Assembly: GCA_038526915.1 (NCBI GenBank)
Contig: JBCBGF010000008.1
Span: 62,001-126,000, forward strand
Length of the DNA stretch: 64,000 bases
Direction of reading: 5' to 3'
DNA from: JBCBGF01 sp038526915
Lineage (GTDB): Bacteria > Pseudomonadota > Alphaproteobacteria > Rhodobacterales > Rhodobacteraceae
Shown: positions 26,077 to 35,676 of the stretch, one piece after another
Layout: every line of letters begins with the position of its first letter
How positions within the stretch are numbered: position 1 is the first letter of the stretch
Made by a program: the position numbers and the translations under genes
The notes under the pieces: model-generated
Told to the model about the DNA's origin: nothing
The model's input: only the letters and a program-made list of their open reading frames with translations
Database searches by the model: none

Positions 26077-26448
26077 ATGGCTCACGAACCCGTGAAATAC
26101 GATCCCAACATCTGCCCCGTGCGCCACGTCATGGCACAGGTCGGGGACAAATGGTCGATCCTGGTTCTCACCGGCCTCAAGCAGGACCAGATGCGGTTCT
26201 CCGAACTTAAGCGCTACATCCCCGACATCTCGCAGCGGATGCTGACGAAAACGCTCCGCAGCCTCGAACGCGACGGTTTGGTCCTCCGCACGGTCACCCC
26301 AACGGTCCCGCCCCGCGTCGACTACGAACTCACCGACCTCGGTCGATCGCTCGTGAAGATGCTCGAACCCGTCGCGCAATGGTCACTGGACAACCGCGAG
26401 GCGGTGGCAAAGGCACGCTACGCCTTTGACCTCAAGGCACAGTCCTAA
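26077..26448 (+). CDS. HxlR family transcriptional regulator
   Basis: The 123-residue winged-helix protein shows the family pattern CPVRHVMAQVGDKWSILVL (about 13-31), then FSELKRYIPDISQRMLTKTL and a wing-type VDYELTDLGRSL. The single conserved cysteine of the N-terminus is Cys13, which in several HxlR proteins senses aldehydes or oxidants. It is divergent from the metallo-hydrolase gene. A weak ATGTC/GACAT pair with a 13-base spacer (25998-26020) is a candidate operator. Confidence 0.92.
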   Translation: MAHEPVKYDPNICPVRHVMAQVGDKWSILVLTGLKQDQMRFSELKRYIPDISQRMLTKTLRSLERDGLVLRTVTPTVPPRVDYELTDLGRSLVKMLEPVAQWSLDNREAVAKARYAFDLKAQS

Positions 26449-26451
26449 GCC

Positions 26452-26473
26452 CTTCTTCTTGTCAGAAATACGC
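26452..26473 (+). repeat. Copy 2 of 22-bp dispersed repeat
   Basis: CTTCTTCTTGTCAG then AAATACGC starts 3 bp after the HxlR stop, again between convergent genes. Confidence 0.65.
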
Positions 26474-26508
26474 AGTTTTGAAACGGCGGCAGCCCACGCC
26501 ACAGCCAC

Positions 26509-28176
26509 TCAGCTCAACCGGCTCACCACCACCGTCACTTCCGGCTTCTTGCCGATCTCCGACTGCGCCACCTGCCGGGTGATCTTCTTCAACTCGGCCT
26601 CGAGCTTGTCGTCATCCACCAGCGTCTTGTCATCGGCGCGGAACAGGAACTGCCCCAGATCGGCTTCTAGCACTTCGGCCAGAGGCGCATTGGAACTGCC
26701 CGTCTCAGGCAGGCCCCGCAATTCGCACCACGGCTCGCCCAACGGCTCCCCGCCCTCTTCCAGGATCACGTTTACCATCACATGTCCATTCAGCGCCATC
26801 CGGATCCGATCCCGCACGATCCCGTCCAGCGCCCCGATCTGCACCGAGCCATCCAGATAGGTCCGCCCGGCCTCAATATACTCGGCCACCTCCGGCGCCT
26901 CGCCGGTCAGATCCAGCATCGCGCCATTCACCGCGACCACAGCCGCCATGCCGTTCGCCTTTGCAATCTGGGCGTGGGTTCGCAAATGGCGGTGTTCGCC
27001 GTGCATCGGGATCAGCATCTTGGGCTTCACCAACGCGTGCAGTTCTTCCAGATCGGGCCGGTTCGCGTGGCCTGACACGTGGTAGAGCCCGCTGGTGTCA
27101 TCCACCACATCCACGCCCTTCTCCGAGAACGCATTGATCACCCGAATCACGCCGCTTTCATTGCCTGGAATGGTCTTGGATGAGAACAGGAACAAATCCC
27201 CCTCCGCCATTTCCAGCCCCAGGTACTTGCCGCGCGATAGTTGACCTGAGGCCGCCCGCCGCTCCCCTTGGCTACCGGTGACGATCAACATCAGGTTTTC
27301 CCGCGGGATCGCGGTCGCATCCTCCGGCGACACGGTCTTCGGGAAATCGGTCAGAACGCCCGACTCGATGCCCGCCTCAATCATCCGCCGCATCGCGCGA
27401 CCGAGCAGACAGACCGACCGCCCCGCCCGCTGCCCCGCCTCGGCCAGCGTCTTTACCCGTGCGATGTTGGAGGCAAAGGTGGTCGCCACGACCATCCCCT
27501 CCTGCCCCGCAACCAGCCGCTCGATCTCCGGCCCCACGGTCGCCTCCGACCGGCCGGGATGCAGTGAAAAGACATTGGTGGAATCGCAGACCAGCGCCTT
27601 CACCCCGGCACTGGCCACCTCAGCCCAAAGCGCCCGATCAAACGGCTCCCCCACCACTGGCGTTTCATCCAGCTTAAAGTCGCCCGTGTGCAAGATCCGC
27701 CCCACCGGCGTGTCGATCACAAGGCCGGAGCTTTCGGGAACGGAATGCGACACTGGGAGAAAGCCCACCTTCAAAGGCCCCGCGTCCGTCACATGCGGCC
27801 AGGCACTCACCGTCTGCACGGCCTCGGGCGGCACACCATACTCATCCACCTTCCGCCGCGCGATGTTGGCCGTGAACGTCCGCGCGTAGATCGGCGCCTT
27901 CAGCCGCGACCAATAGTGGCCCACGGCCCCCACATGGTCCTCATGGGCGTGCGTGATGAACACCCCCTCGATCCGGTCCGCCCGCTCTTCCAGCCACGCG
28001 ATATCGGGAAAGATCAGGTCCACCCCGGGCGAGCCGTCCATGTCCGGGAATGTCACGCCCAGATCGACAACGATCAGCCGTTCCTGATCCGGTGCGCCAT
28101 AGCCATACACATAGCAATTCATCCCAATCTCCCCCGCGCCACCGAGGGGGAGATAGATCAGCCTGTCACTGCTCAT
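26509..28176 (-). CDS. rnj: Ribonuclease J
   Basis: RNase J is a 5'-3' exo- and endonuclease of the metallo-beta-lactamase/beta-CASP type, acting in mRNA decay and rRNA maturation. The 555-residue protein has the metal motif HAHEDH (76-81), HTGDFKLDETP, the beta-CASP part (TGSQGERRAA, HVSGHANRPDLEE) and the LIPMHGEHRHL motif. It ends the nuo-birA-coaX-rnj transcript; its start overlaps the coaX stop by 1 bp (TAATG). Confidence 0.94.
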   Translation of the reverse strand: MSSDRLIYLPLGGAGEIGMNCYVYGYGAPDQERLIVVDLGVTFPDMDGSPGVDLIFPDIAWLEERADRIEGVFITHAHEDHVGAVGHYWSRLKAPIYARTFTANIARRKVDEYGVPPEAVQTVSAWPHVTDAGPLKVGFLPVSHSVPESSGLVIDTPVGRILHTGDFKLDETPVVGEPFDRALWAEVASAGVKALVCDSTNVFSLHPGRSEATVGPEIERLVAGQEGMVVATTFASNIARVKTLAEAGQRAGRSVCLLGRAMRRMIEAGIESGVLTDFPKTVSPEDATAIPRENLMLIVTGSQGERRAASGQLSRGKYLGLEMAEGDLFLFSSKTIPGNESGVIRVINAFSEKGVDVVDDTSGLYHVSGHANRPDLEELHALVKPKMLIPMHGEHRHLRTHAQIAKANGMAAVVAVNGAMLDLTGEAPEVAEYIEAGRTYLDGSVQIGALDGIVRDRIRMALNGHVMVNVILEEGGEPLGEPWCELRGLPETGSSNAPLAEVLEADLGQFLFRADDKTLVDDDKLEAELKKITRQVAQSEIGKKPEVTVVVSRLS

Positions 28177-28952
28177 TATTTGTTATTATCCTTATTGTAG
28201 CGATGGATCACGGTCAGCCCGTGCATCGTCAAATCATCTTCGAAGACGTCAAATAGCGTCTCTGCCTGCTGAAACAAAGGGGCAAGTCCACCGGTTGAGA
28301 CGACCCGCATCCCCACCCCCCGCTCGGCCCGGATCCGGTCGCAGATTTCGCGCACAAGGCCGATGTAGCCCCAGAAAACGCCCGACTGCATACAGGCGAC
28401 CGTGTTCGTACCCACAACCCGCTGTGGCTTGGTGATATCCACGTGGGGCAGCGCGGCGGCGGCCATGTGCAGCGCCTCCAAGCTTAGGTTCACACCGGGC
28501 GCGATCACCCCGCCCACGTAGGCGCCGTCGACGTCGACCACGTCAAAGGTCGTCGCCGTCCCGAAATCCACCACGATCAGGTTGCCGCCATGGCGATCAA
28601 ACGCACCCGCCGTGTTCACCAGCCGGTCGGGCCCCACCTGCGTGCCTTCATCCACCCGCGGCGGGGCGGGCAACAGGCAATCGGGCTTGCCCACGACCAG
28701 GGGCCGCGTGTCGAAATACCGATCCGCCAGAATGCGCAGGTTGAACACGACGCGCGGGACGGTGGACGAGATGATGACCTCGTCGATATCCATCGACAGC
28801 CCGTGATGCTTCATCAGCGTCGACATCCAGACATAGTACTGGTCCGCCGTCCGCTGCCACTCGGTCGAGGTGCGGAAGGTCGCCAGAAACTCCGATCCGT
28901 CCCAGATGGCGAAAACGGTGTTGGTATTGCCGCAGTCGATGGCCAGAAGCAT
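28176..28952 (-). CDS. coaX: Type III pantothenate kinase
   Basis: CoaX phosphorylates pantothenate in the first step of CoA synthesis. The 258-residue protein has the family start LLAIDCGNTNTVFAIW (Asp6), the VGPDRLVNTAGAF motif, the second phosphate motif VVDFGTATTFDVVD, and GGVIAPGVNLSLEALH. It is translationally linked to rnj (TAATG) and follows birA by 16 bp. Confidence 0.95.
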   Translation of the reverse strand: MLLAIDCGNTNTVFAIWDGSEFLATFRTSTEWQRTADQYYVWMSTLMKHHGLSMDIDEVIISSTVPRVVFNLRILADRYFDTRPLVVGKPDCLLPAPPRVDEGTQVGPDRLVNTAGAFDRHGGNLIVVDFGTATTFDVVDVDGAYVGGVIAPGVNLSLEALHMAAAALPHVDITKPQRVVGTNTVACMQSGVFWGYIGLVREICDRIRAERGVGMRVVSTGGLAPLFQQAETLFDVFEDDLTMHGLTVIHRYNKDNNK

Positions 28953-28968
28953 GGGCCACCCCCTTCCC

Positions 28969-29715
28969 TTAGAAGTAAACGTCCGCCGCCGCGATGTGCA
29001 CCGGGCCGGTGCCTGTGATCAGCACCAACTGCCCCTCTTCGTCGATGGTGTCAAAGATGCCGGTGATCTTCTTGTGGGCGGTCTGCGCGGTGATCGTTTC
29101 GCCCAAACGGGCCGCGCGTTCCAGCCAATCCTGGCGAATGGGTTCGAACCCCAATCGATCGAGGATGCGTTCCTCGGTCGCGTAATTGCAGGCCAGCGTG
29201 TCGAGGAACTCTTCGGTATCAACGCCGTCGCCTGTCACCTCTTTCACGCTGATCGGCGGAAAATCCTGCGCGTCGGGCACGTCGGGCGTGGTGTTGAGGT
29301 TCACCCCGAACCCGATCACCAGCCAATCCACCTGCTTGGCATTGCCCGCGCTTTCCAAAAGGATGCCCGCCACCTTGCGTTTGTTCAGCAGCACGTCATT
29401 GGGCCACTTCACCTTCAGGGCGTCGCGCGGCGCGTAAAGCGCCAAGGTCTCAAACAGGGCATTCGCCGCCAGAAAGGACCGCAGCGCCGCCCAGGCGGGC
29501 ACACCGCCCGGCCGCATCACCAGCGAGGCCGCCAGATTACCCTCGGGGTTCACCCATCCGCGCCCGCGCCGACCCCTCGCCTTGGTCTGCTCATGCGCCA
29601 TGATCCAGGTGGGGCGGTGCAGGAACGGGGCCACCCGCGCCCCTTCGGCATTAGTGCTATCGACCGTCTCATGGACGATCCGGTCGTAGCCTTCGGGCCA
29701 AAGGTCAGTTGACAA
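28969..29715 (-). CDS. birA: Biotin--acetyl-CoA-carboxylase ligase (no DNA-binding domain)
   Basis: BirA attaches biotin to carboxylase carrier domains, for example the MCC alpha subunit encoded at 54409-56346. The 248-residue form has the biotin-binding loop ARGRRGRGW (in the part ARGRRGRGWVNPEGNLAASL), KWPNDVLL and GFGVNLNTTP, and lacks the N-terminal HTH of E. coli BirA. The TTG at 29715 gives the usual N-terminus (LSTDLWPEGYD) and overlaps the nuoN stop by 11 bp; another TTG at 29739 is possible. Confidence 0.9.
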   Translation of the reverse strand: MSTDLWPEGYDRIVHETVDSTNAEGARVAPFLHRPTWIMAHEQTKARGRRGRGWVNPEGNLAASLVMRPGGVPAWAALRSFLAANALFETLALYAPRDALKVKWPNDVLLNKRKVAGILLESAGNAKQVDWLVIGFGVNLNTTPDVPDAQDFPPISVKEVTGDGVDTEEFLDTLACNYATEERILDRLGFEPIRQDWLERAARLGETITAQTAHKKITGIFDTIDEEGQLVLITGTGPVHIAAADVYF

Positions 29716-31144
29716 GGGTCGCCGCCGCGGCCGCAGCAATCGCCTCGACCCCGAACAGGTTGACGACGCCGAGAACCATGGCGCCTGCCGAAATCATCAG
29801 GAACACACCGAGCACAGGATTGCCCCCGGCATCGAGCCCCTCGCCCTCTTCCCCGAAATACATCAGGTAGACGATGCGCAGGTAGTAGAACGCGCCGATT
29901 ACCGAGGCGATCACACCGGCAATCGCGAGCCACGCCATGTCGGCCTCCACCGCGGCCAGCAGCACATAGTACTTGCCGAAGAAGCCCACGAGCGGCGGCA
30001 CACCGGCCAGGCTGAACAGAAGGACCAGCATCGCCAGCGCCTTGGCCGGGCTCTGCCGGGAATAAAGGTTCAGGCTGTCGATATCGGTGACGTTCCGCCC
30101 GTCCCGCTCCATCGACAGGATGAAGGCGAAGGTGCCGACGTTCATAGTGACGTAGATCGCCATGTAGACAAGCATCGCCTGCACGCCAAAGGCCGTGCCG
30201 GCCGCCAGTCCCATCAGGGCAAACCCCATATGCGCGATCGAGGAATAGGCCATCAGCCGCTTGATATCGCGCTGCCCGATCGCGGCAATCGCGCCGAGGA
30301 ACATCGACAGCACCGACAAAAGCGCCAGGATCTGTTGCCAGTCGCTCACGATCCCGCCGAAGGCGTCATGCACCACACGGGCGAACAGCGCCATCGCGGC
30401 AACCTTCGGCGCGGTGGCGAAGAAGGCCGTCACGGGCGTGGGCGAGCCTTCGTAGACATCCGGCGTCCACATGTGGAACGGCACGGCAGAGACCTTGAAG
30501 GCCAGACCCGTGATCAGGAACACCAGTCCGATCAGCAGCCCCAGAGGCACATCGCCTTCGCTCGCGACCGAGATGATGCCCGAGAACAGCGTCGTGCCCG
30601 CGTAGCCGTAGGTCAGCGAGGCACCGTAAAGCAGGAGACCCGAAGACAGAGCGCCGAGCACGAAGTACTTCAGCCCGGCTTCCGTCGACTTTACGCTATC
30701 CCGCCGCAGAGAGGCCACCACGTAGAGCGACAGCGATTGCAACTCCAACCCCATATAGAGCGTCATCAGATCGCCCGCCGAGACCATCGTCATCATGCCA
30801 ACGGAGGCCAGCGCAATCAGGATCGGATACTCGAACCGCAAAAGATCCCGCCGCGCCATGTAGTTTTCGCTCATGACCAGAATGGCCGCCGCCGACACCA
30901 GGATCATCACCTTGGCAAACCTAGAGAACGCGTCGTCGATGAACATGCCGCCAAAGGCCGCCGTCGTGCCCTGCCCCGCCAAGCCGATCCACACCGCCAC
31001 GAGGGTCAAAAACGCCGCCGTGCCCCATGTCAGGATCGGCGCGGTGCGGTCCTTGCCGGTGTAGACGCCGTAAAGCAGGGCCACCATCGCATAGACGGCG
31101 ATCACGACCTCGGGCAGAACGGCGGTGAAATCAGCGCTGGTCAT
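29705..31144 (-). CDS. nuoN: NADH-quinone oxidoreductase subunit N
   Basis: NuoN is one of the three antiporter-like proton-pumping subunits of complex I. The 479-residue protein has about 14 hydrophobic helices, the family core YFVLGALSSGLLLYGASLTYG (split by charge) and FKVSAVPFHMWTPDVYEGSPTP with the key lysine. The ATG at 31144 follows GAGGAGCG. It is the last nuo gene and overlaps birA. Confidence 0.96.
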   Translation of the reverse strand: MTSADFTAVLPEVVIAVYAMVALLYGVYTGKDRTAPILTWGTAAFLTLVAVWIGLAGQGTTAAFGGMFIDDAFSRFAKVMILVSAAAILVMSENYMARRDLLRFEYPILIALASVGMMTMVSAGDLMTLYMGLELQSLSLYVVASLRRDSVKSTEAGLKYFVLGALSSGLLLYGASLTYGYAGTTLFSGIISVASEGDVPLGLLIGLVFLITGLAFKVSAVPFHMWTPDVYEGSPTPVTAFFATAPKVAAMALFARVVHDAFGGIVSDWQQILALLSVLSMFLGAIAAIGQRDIKRLMAYSSIAHMGFALMGLAAGTAFGVQAMLVYMAIYVTMNVGTFAFILSMERDGRNVTDIDSLNLYSRQSPAKALAMLVLLFSLAGVPPLVGFFGKYYVLLAAVEADMAWLAIAGVIASVIGAFYYLRIVYLMYFGEEGEGLDAGGNPVLGVFLMISAGAMVLGVVNLFGVEAIAAAAAATLVN

Positions 31145-31154
31145 CGCGCGCTCC

Positions 31155-32690
31155 TCAATTTTCCGCCAGCCGCGTGTCGGCGGCCAGCAGAGCAGTCTCA
31201 TATTGGTCCACCAGAGCACCCACCGACGGGCCTATGATATCGGTCACAAGGCTGGGGTACACGCCCAGAAGCAGGGTCATCACCACAAGTGGCGCAAAGA
31301 TCGCGCGTTCCCGCGTGGTCATGTCGGTAATCGACTTGAGGCTCTCCTTGATCAGATCGCCCATAACCACCCGGCGGTAGAGCCACAGCGCATAGGCCGC
31401 CGACAGGATCACCCCCGTCGCCGCCACCGCCGCGACCCAGGTGTTGACCTGGAACACGCCGACCAGCGTCAGGAACTCACCGATGAACCCGCTTGTCCCC
31501 GGCAGGCCCACATTCGCCATAGTGAAAAGCATGAAGATCAGCGCATAGGCCGGCATCCGGTTCACGAGGCCGCCGTAAGCATCGATCTCGCGCGTGTGCA
31601 TCCGGTCGTAGATCACGCCCACACAAAGGAAAAGCGCGCCAGAGATAAAGCCGTGGCTCAGCATCTGGAAAATCGCGCCATCGAGCCCCTGCTGGTTCGC
31701 CGCAAAGATCCCCATGGTCACGAACCCCATATGCGCGACCGAGGAATAGGCGATCAGCTTCTTCATGTCCTGCTGCGCCAGTGCGACGAGGGAGGTGTAG
31801 ACAATCGCAATTGCCGACAGCCAGAGCACCAACGGTGCCAGCAAATCAGACGCCACCGGGAACATCGGCAGCGAGAAGCGCAGAAACCCGTAGCCCCCCA
31901 TCTTCAACAGGATCGCGGCCAGCACGACGGACCCGGCGGTCGGCGCCTGCACGTGCGCATCGGGCAGCCAGGTATGCACCGGCCACATCGGCATCTTCAC
32001 CGCGAAAGAGGCAAAGAATGCGATCCAGAGAAGCGTCTGTAGCCCGCCGATGATCTGAATGCCCAGCACGCTGAACGTCTCAGATCCGAACTGGTGGTTC
32101 AGAAGCGTCGGTATATCCGTGGTCTGCGCATCCACATACATCGCGATCATCGCGACCAGCATCAGGACTGAGCCGAGGAAGGTGTAGAGGAAGAACTTGA
32201 AGGACGCGTAGATCCGTTCCTTCCCACCCCAGATCCCGATGATCAGGAACATCGGGATCAGCCCGGCCTCGAAGAACAGGTAGAACAGCACCAGATCGAG
32301 CGCGACGAACACCCCGATCATCAGCGTCTCCAGCACCAGAAACGCGATCATGTATTCCTTAACGCGGTAGGTCACATCCCAGCACGCGGCGATCACCAGG
32401 GGCATGAGGAAGGTGGTCAGCATCACGAACAAGACGCTGATCCCATCGACCCCCAGCTTGTAGGTCAGGCCCAGGATCCACTCGCGTTCCTCGACAAACT
32501 GAAACCCGGTATCGTTCGGATCGAACCCGGTGATCAGGAAGATCGAGATCAGGAAGGTGGCCGAGGTCGCGATCAGCGCCAGCCACTTGGCGTTTTTCTG
32601 CGCCGCCTCGTCATCGCCCCGCAGGAAGAAGGCCAGGATCGCGGCGGCCACCAGCGGCAGGAAGGTGATGATGGAAAGGAGGTTGTCCAT
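31155..32690 (-). CDS. nuoM: NADH-quinone oxidoreductase subunit M
   Basis: The 511-residue antiporter-like subunit shows GLIPMFLIIGIWGG, then the conserved AFFASFAVKMPMWPVHTWLPDAH with the proton-path lysine and HMGFVTMGIF. It starts directly after the nuoL stop (no gap) and precedes nuoN by 10 bp. Confidence 0.97.
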   Translation of the reverse strand: MDNLLSIITFLPLVAAAILAFFLRGDDEAAQKNAKWLALIATSATFLISIFLITGFDPNDTGFQFVEEREWILGLTYKLGVDGISVLFVMLTTFLMPLVIAACWDVTYRVKEYMIAFLVLETLMIGVFVALDLVLFYLFFEAGLIPMFLIIGIWGGKERIYASFKFFLYTFLGSVLMLVAMIAMYVDAQTTDIPTLLNHQFGSETFSVLGIQIIGGLQTLLWIAFFASFAVKMPMWPVHTWLPDAHVQAPTAGSVVLAAILLKMGGYGFLRFSLPMFPVASDLLAPLVLWLSAIAIVYTSLVALAQQDMKKLIAYSSVAHMGFVTMGIFAANQQGLDGAIFQMLSHGFISGALFLCVGVIYDRMHTREIDAYGGLVNRMPAYALIFMLFTMANVGLPGTSGFIGEFLTLVGVFQVNTWVAAVAATGVILSAAYALWLYRRVVMGDLIKESLKSITDMTTRERAIFAPLVVMTLLLGVYPSLVTDIIGPSVGALVDQYETALLAADTRLAEN

Positions 32691-34823
32691 TTACTGGGCC
32701 CCTCCGCCGATCGTCATCCAGCTGACGAGGACCACGACCCCAATCACCATCGCGAAGGCATAGCTGAAGATATACCCCGACTGCGCCCGTCCCGCGAGGC
32801 GGGTGAAGAACGGGATGATCCCCATGGCCAGCCCGTTGATCCCGCCGTCGATCACATTCCCATCACCCCGCCGCCACAGGAACCCGCCCAGCCATTTCGC
32901 GGGGCCGACGAAGATCACGTTGTAGATCTCGTCGAAGTACCACTTGTTGAGCAGGAACAGGTATAGTGGCCGCTGGTTCGCCGCGAGCTTCGCAGGCCAG
33001 TCCGGGCGGCGGATATACATCTGGTACGCTCCGGCCAGACCCAGCAGCATCGCAATGAACGGGCTCCAGATCACCCAGGCCGGCACGTGGTGCGCATCGT
33101 CGAGCACGGTGTTGTCGGGGGCCATGTAGATCGCCCCTTCGCCGGGCAGCGCATGCACCTCATCCCCGTGTCCATCATCACCATCACCCTCGCCCTCGGC
33201 ACTCTCCGTCGCCGCATGGGCCGCCATGGGAAGCGTGATTGGCGCGGCGGAGGCATGCACATCCGACGTCGGGATACCGAAGAATTCCTCGACCTTGTGG
33301 TGATCGCCAAAAAACGGCTTGTACCAGACCATCCCCGCAAACACCGCCCCCACGGCCAGCGCCCCCAGCGGGATCAGCATCGTCTTGGGGCTCTCATGCG
33401 CATGGTCATGCGTATGCTTGTCCCCCCGCGGGCTGCCGTAGAAGGTCAAGAACATCAGCCGCCAAGAATAAAAGCTCGTGAACAGCGCCGCGATCACCAG
33501 CGCCCAGAAGGCGAAGAACGCCACACCCGTGCCCCCGGCATAGGCGCTCTCGATAATCGCATCCTTCGACAGGAACCCGGCGAACCCGATGGGCGTATCG
33601 AAGAGCTTGAACAGCGTCGCAGGAACGCCAACCCCGGTAATCGCCAGCGTCCCGATCATCATCGCCCAGAACGTATAGGGGATCTTCTTCCGCAGGCCGC
33701 CATAGTTCCGCATATCCTGCTCATGGTGCATCGCATGGATGACGGAGCCTGCGCCCAGAAACAGCATTGCCTTGAAGAACGCGTGCGTGAACAGATGGAA
33801 CATCGCCACCGAGTACACACCGACGCCCGCCGCCACGAACATGTACCCCAGCTGCGAACAGGTCGAATAGGCGATCACGCGCTTGATGTCGTTCTGCACC
33901 AGCCCCACGGTCGCCGCAAAGAACGCCGTACAGGCCCCCAGCGCCACGATGAACCCGGTCGCCACCGGCGCGAACTCCATCACGGGCGACATCCGGCAAA
34001 CAAGGAAAACCCCAGCCGTCACCATCGTCGCGGCATGGATCAGCGCCGACACCGGCGTCGGCCCCTCCATCGCGTCGGGCAACCAGGTGTGCAGGATCAA
34101 CTGCGCCGATTTCCCCATCGCGCCGATGAACAGTAGAAACGCCACCAGCTCCGCCGCGTTCCAGTCGCGCCAGAGGAAGGTCAGCTGCGTCTCGGCCAGT
34201 TCGGGTGCTGCGGCAAAGATGTCATCGAACCGGATCGAGTCGACGAGGAAGAACAGCGCAAGGATCCCCAGCATGAAGCCGAAATCGCCCACGCGGTTCA
34301 CCACAAACGCCTTGATCGCGGCGGCATTCGCCGTGGGCTTGCGATAGTAGAACCCGATCAGAAGGTACGAGGCGAGGCCCACGCCCTCCCATCCAAAGAA
34401 CATCTGGATCAGGTTATCCGCCGTCACCAGCATCAGCATCGCGAAGGTGAAGAACGACAGATAGGCAAAGAACCTCGGGCGATAGCTCTCGCCCTCCTTG
34501 AAGTTCTCGTCATGGGCCATGTAGCCGAAGGAATAGAGGTGGACGAGCGCCGAGACCGACGTAATCACGATCAGCATGATCGCCGTCAGCCGGTCCAGCC
34601 GGATCGCCCAATCGGTGCTGAGGCTGCCGCTTTCGATCCAGCGCAGGATCTGGATCTGCTCGGTCACCCCGTCAAAGGTCAGGAACACGATCCACGACAG
34701 GAGGGCCGCCAAAAACAGGAACCCCGTCGCCGTCCAGCACGCGGCCTGTTCGCCGATGAACTTCCACCCGAAACCGCAGATCAGCGCGCCGACGAGGGGG
34801 GCGAAGAGGATGATGGTTTCCAT
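32691..34823 (-). CDS. nuoL: NADH-quinone oxidoreductase subunit L
   Basis: NuoL is the distal proton-pumping subunit with the long lateral helix. The 710-residue protein has FFGWEGVGLASYLLIGFYYR, the pump core GAMGKSAQLILHTWLPDAME and a long C-terminal part. A hydrophilic stretch between helices (about residues 470-570, plus-strand 33120-33420) is rich in His, Asp and Glu (HTHDHAHESPK, EGDGDDGHGDEVH), longer and more charged than usual. It starts 6 bp after the nuoK stop. Confidence 0.97.
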   Translation of the reverse strand: METIILFAPLVGALICGFGWKFIGEQAACWTATGFLFLAALLSWIVFLTFDGVTEQIQILRWIESGSLSTDWAIRLDRLTAIMLIVITSVSALVHLYSFGYMAHDENFKEGESYRPRFFAYLSFFTFAMLMLVTADNLIQMFFGWEGVGLASYLLIGFYYRKPTANAAAIKAFVVNRVGDFGFMLGILALFFLVDSIRFDDIFAAAPELAETQLTFLWRDWNAAELVAFLLFIGAMGKSAQLILHTWLPDAMEGPTPVSALIHAATMVTAGVFLVCRMSPVMEFAPVATGFIVALGACTAFFAATVGLVQNDIKRVIAYSTCSQLGYMFVAAGVGVYSVAMFHLFTHAFFKAMLFLGAGSVIHAMHHEQDMRNYGGLRKKIPYTFWAMMIGTLAITGVGVPATLFKLFDTPIGFAGFLSKDAIIESAYAGGTGVAFFAFWALVIAALFTSFYSWRLMFLTFYGSPRGDKHTHDHAHESPKTMLIPLGALAVGAVFAGMVWYKPFFGDHHKVEEFFGIPTSDVHASAAPITLPMAAHAATESAEGEGDGDDGHGDEVHALPGEGAIYMAPDNTVLDDAHHVPAWVIWSPFIAMLLGLAGAYQMYIRRPDWPAKLAANQRPLYLFLLNKWYFDEIYNVIFVGPAKWLGGFLWRRGDGNVIDGGINGLAMGIIPFFTRLAGRAQSGYIFSYAFAMVIGVVVLVSWMTIGGGAQ

Positions 34824-34829
34824 GTCCCC

Positions 34830-35135
34830 CTACCCCTTCATCACGTTCACATCTTCCACCGCGATGGTCCCACGGTTGCGGAAGAAGCAGACGAGAATGG
34901 CAAGCCCGATGGCGGCCTCGGCGGCGGCGACGGTCAGGACGAAGAGGGTGAAGACCTGCCCCACCAGATCGCCGAGGAAGCTGGAGAAGGCCACGAGGTT
35001 GATGTTGACCGCCAGAAGCATCAGCTCGATCGACATCAACAGGATGATCACGTTCTTGCGGTTCAGAAACAGCCCGAAAATGCCGATCACGAACAGCGCG
35101 GCAGCGACTGTGAGGTAGTGTTCCAGTCCGACCAT
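34830..35135 (-). CDS. nuoK: NADH-quinone oxidoreductase subunit K
   Basis: The 101-residue, three-helix subunit has the expected membrane glutamates in LLMSIELMLLAVNINLVAFS and VAAAEAAIGLAILVCFFR. This is the normal NuoK length. It starts 67 bp after the extra ORF at 35203-35676. Confidence 0.97.
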   Translation of the reverse strand: MVGLEHYLTVAAALFVIGIFGLFLNRKNVIILLMSIELMLLAVNINLVAFSSFLGDLVGQVFTLFVLTVAAAEAAIGLAILVCFFRNRGTIAVEDVNVMKG

Positions 35136-35202
35136 GTCGGTCCCTTTTCGTCTTTCGGGCTCTCGGTGGCCCGTTTTCGTGTCGCGCCCTAAGGCGCGGA
35201 AC

Positions 35203-35676
35203 TCAGTTCAGCGCAAACGGCGCGCGGTCGCCCCTAAGCGCCGGGTAGACGGCGGCGCAGGCACAGGGCTCGGCCCCCAGCTTGGCCAGTTCGATATCCT
35301 CACCGGTGTTCTTCAAAGCTTGCGCCAATCGCTTGAGGCTAAAGAGCTCAGGCGCACCGTTCACCTCAGTCTCGATGATCTCCAGCGCCTTTTCCGTCCG
35401 GTCAAATGGCGCGCGTTCACCGATGCGTTCTTCCCGCGTGCGGGTTTTCAGAAACTCACCCGTCCCGCAATGGGCCACGATCACGTCGACATAGACGCCC
35501 TCCTGGCTCCACCACTCACCATACAGAACCCGTCCCGCGCCCAGATCCATATGCCCGCCCTCGCCGCCATGGGAGACATGGGTGGTGCGGTTGCAGTCAT
35601 CGAGTGTGAGCGCGGCGGCAGGCACAGCCATAAGCCCGATCGCCAAAGCGCAGGATATCCCGGCGGCGGCGCGCAT
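35203..35676 (-). CDS. Secreted hypothetical protein between nuoJ and nuoK
   Basis: This 157-residue protein has a signal peptide (AAAGISCALAIGLMAVPAAA, cleavage near residue 22) and four cysteines (Cys28, Cys69, Cys138, Cys140; the last two in the pair CAC near the end). The body is soluble, so it is likely periplasmic with possible disulfides. It replaces the usual direct nuoJ-nuoK junction, with no spacing to nuoJ. Downstream is a CGCGCC-CTAA-GGCGCG hairpin (35183-35198). I recognise no family. Confidence 0.7.
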   Translation of the reverse strand: MRAAAGISCALAIGLMAVPAAALTLDDCNRTTHVSHGGEGGHMDLGAGRVLYGEWWSQEGVYVDVIVAHCGTGEFLKTRTREERIGERAPFDRTEKALEIIETEVNGAPELFSLKRLAQALKNTGEDIELAKLGAEPCACAAVYPALRGDRAPFALN

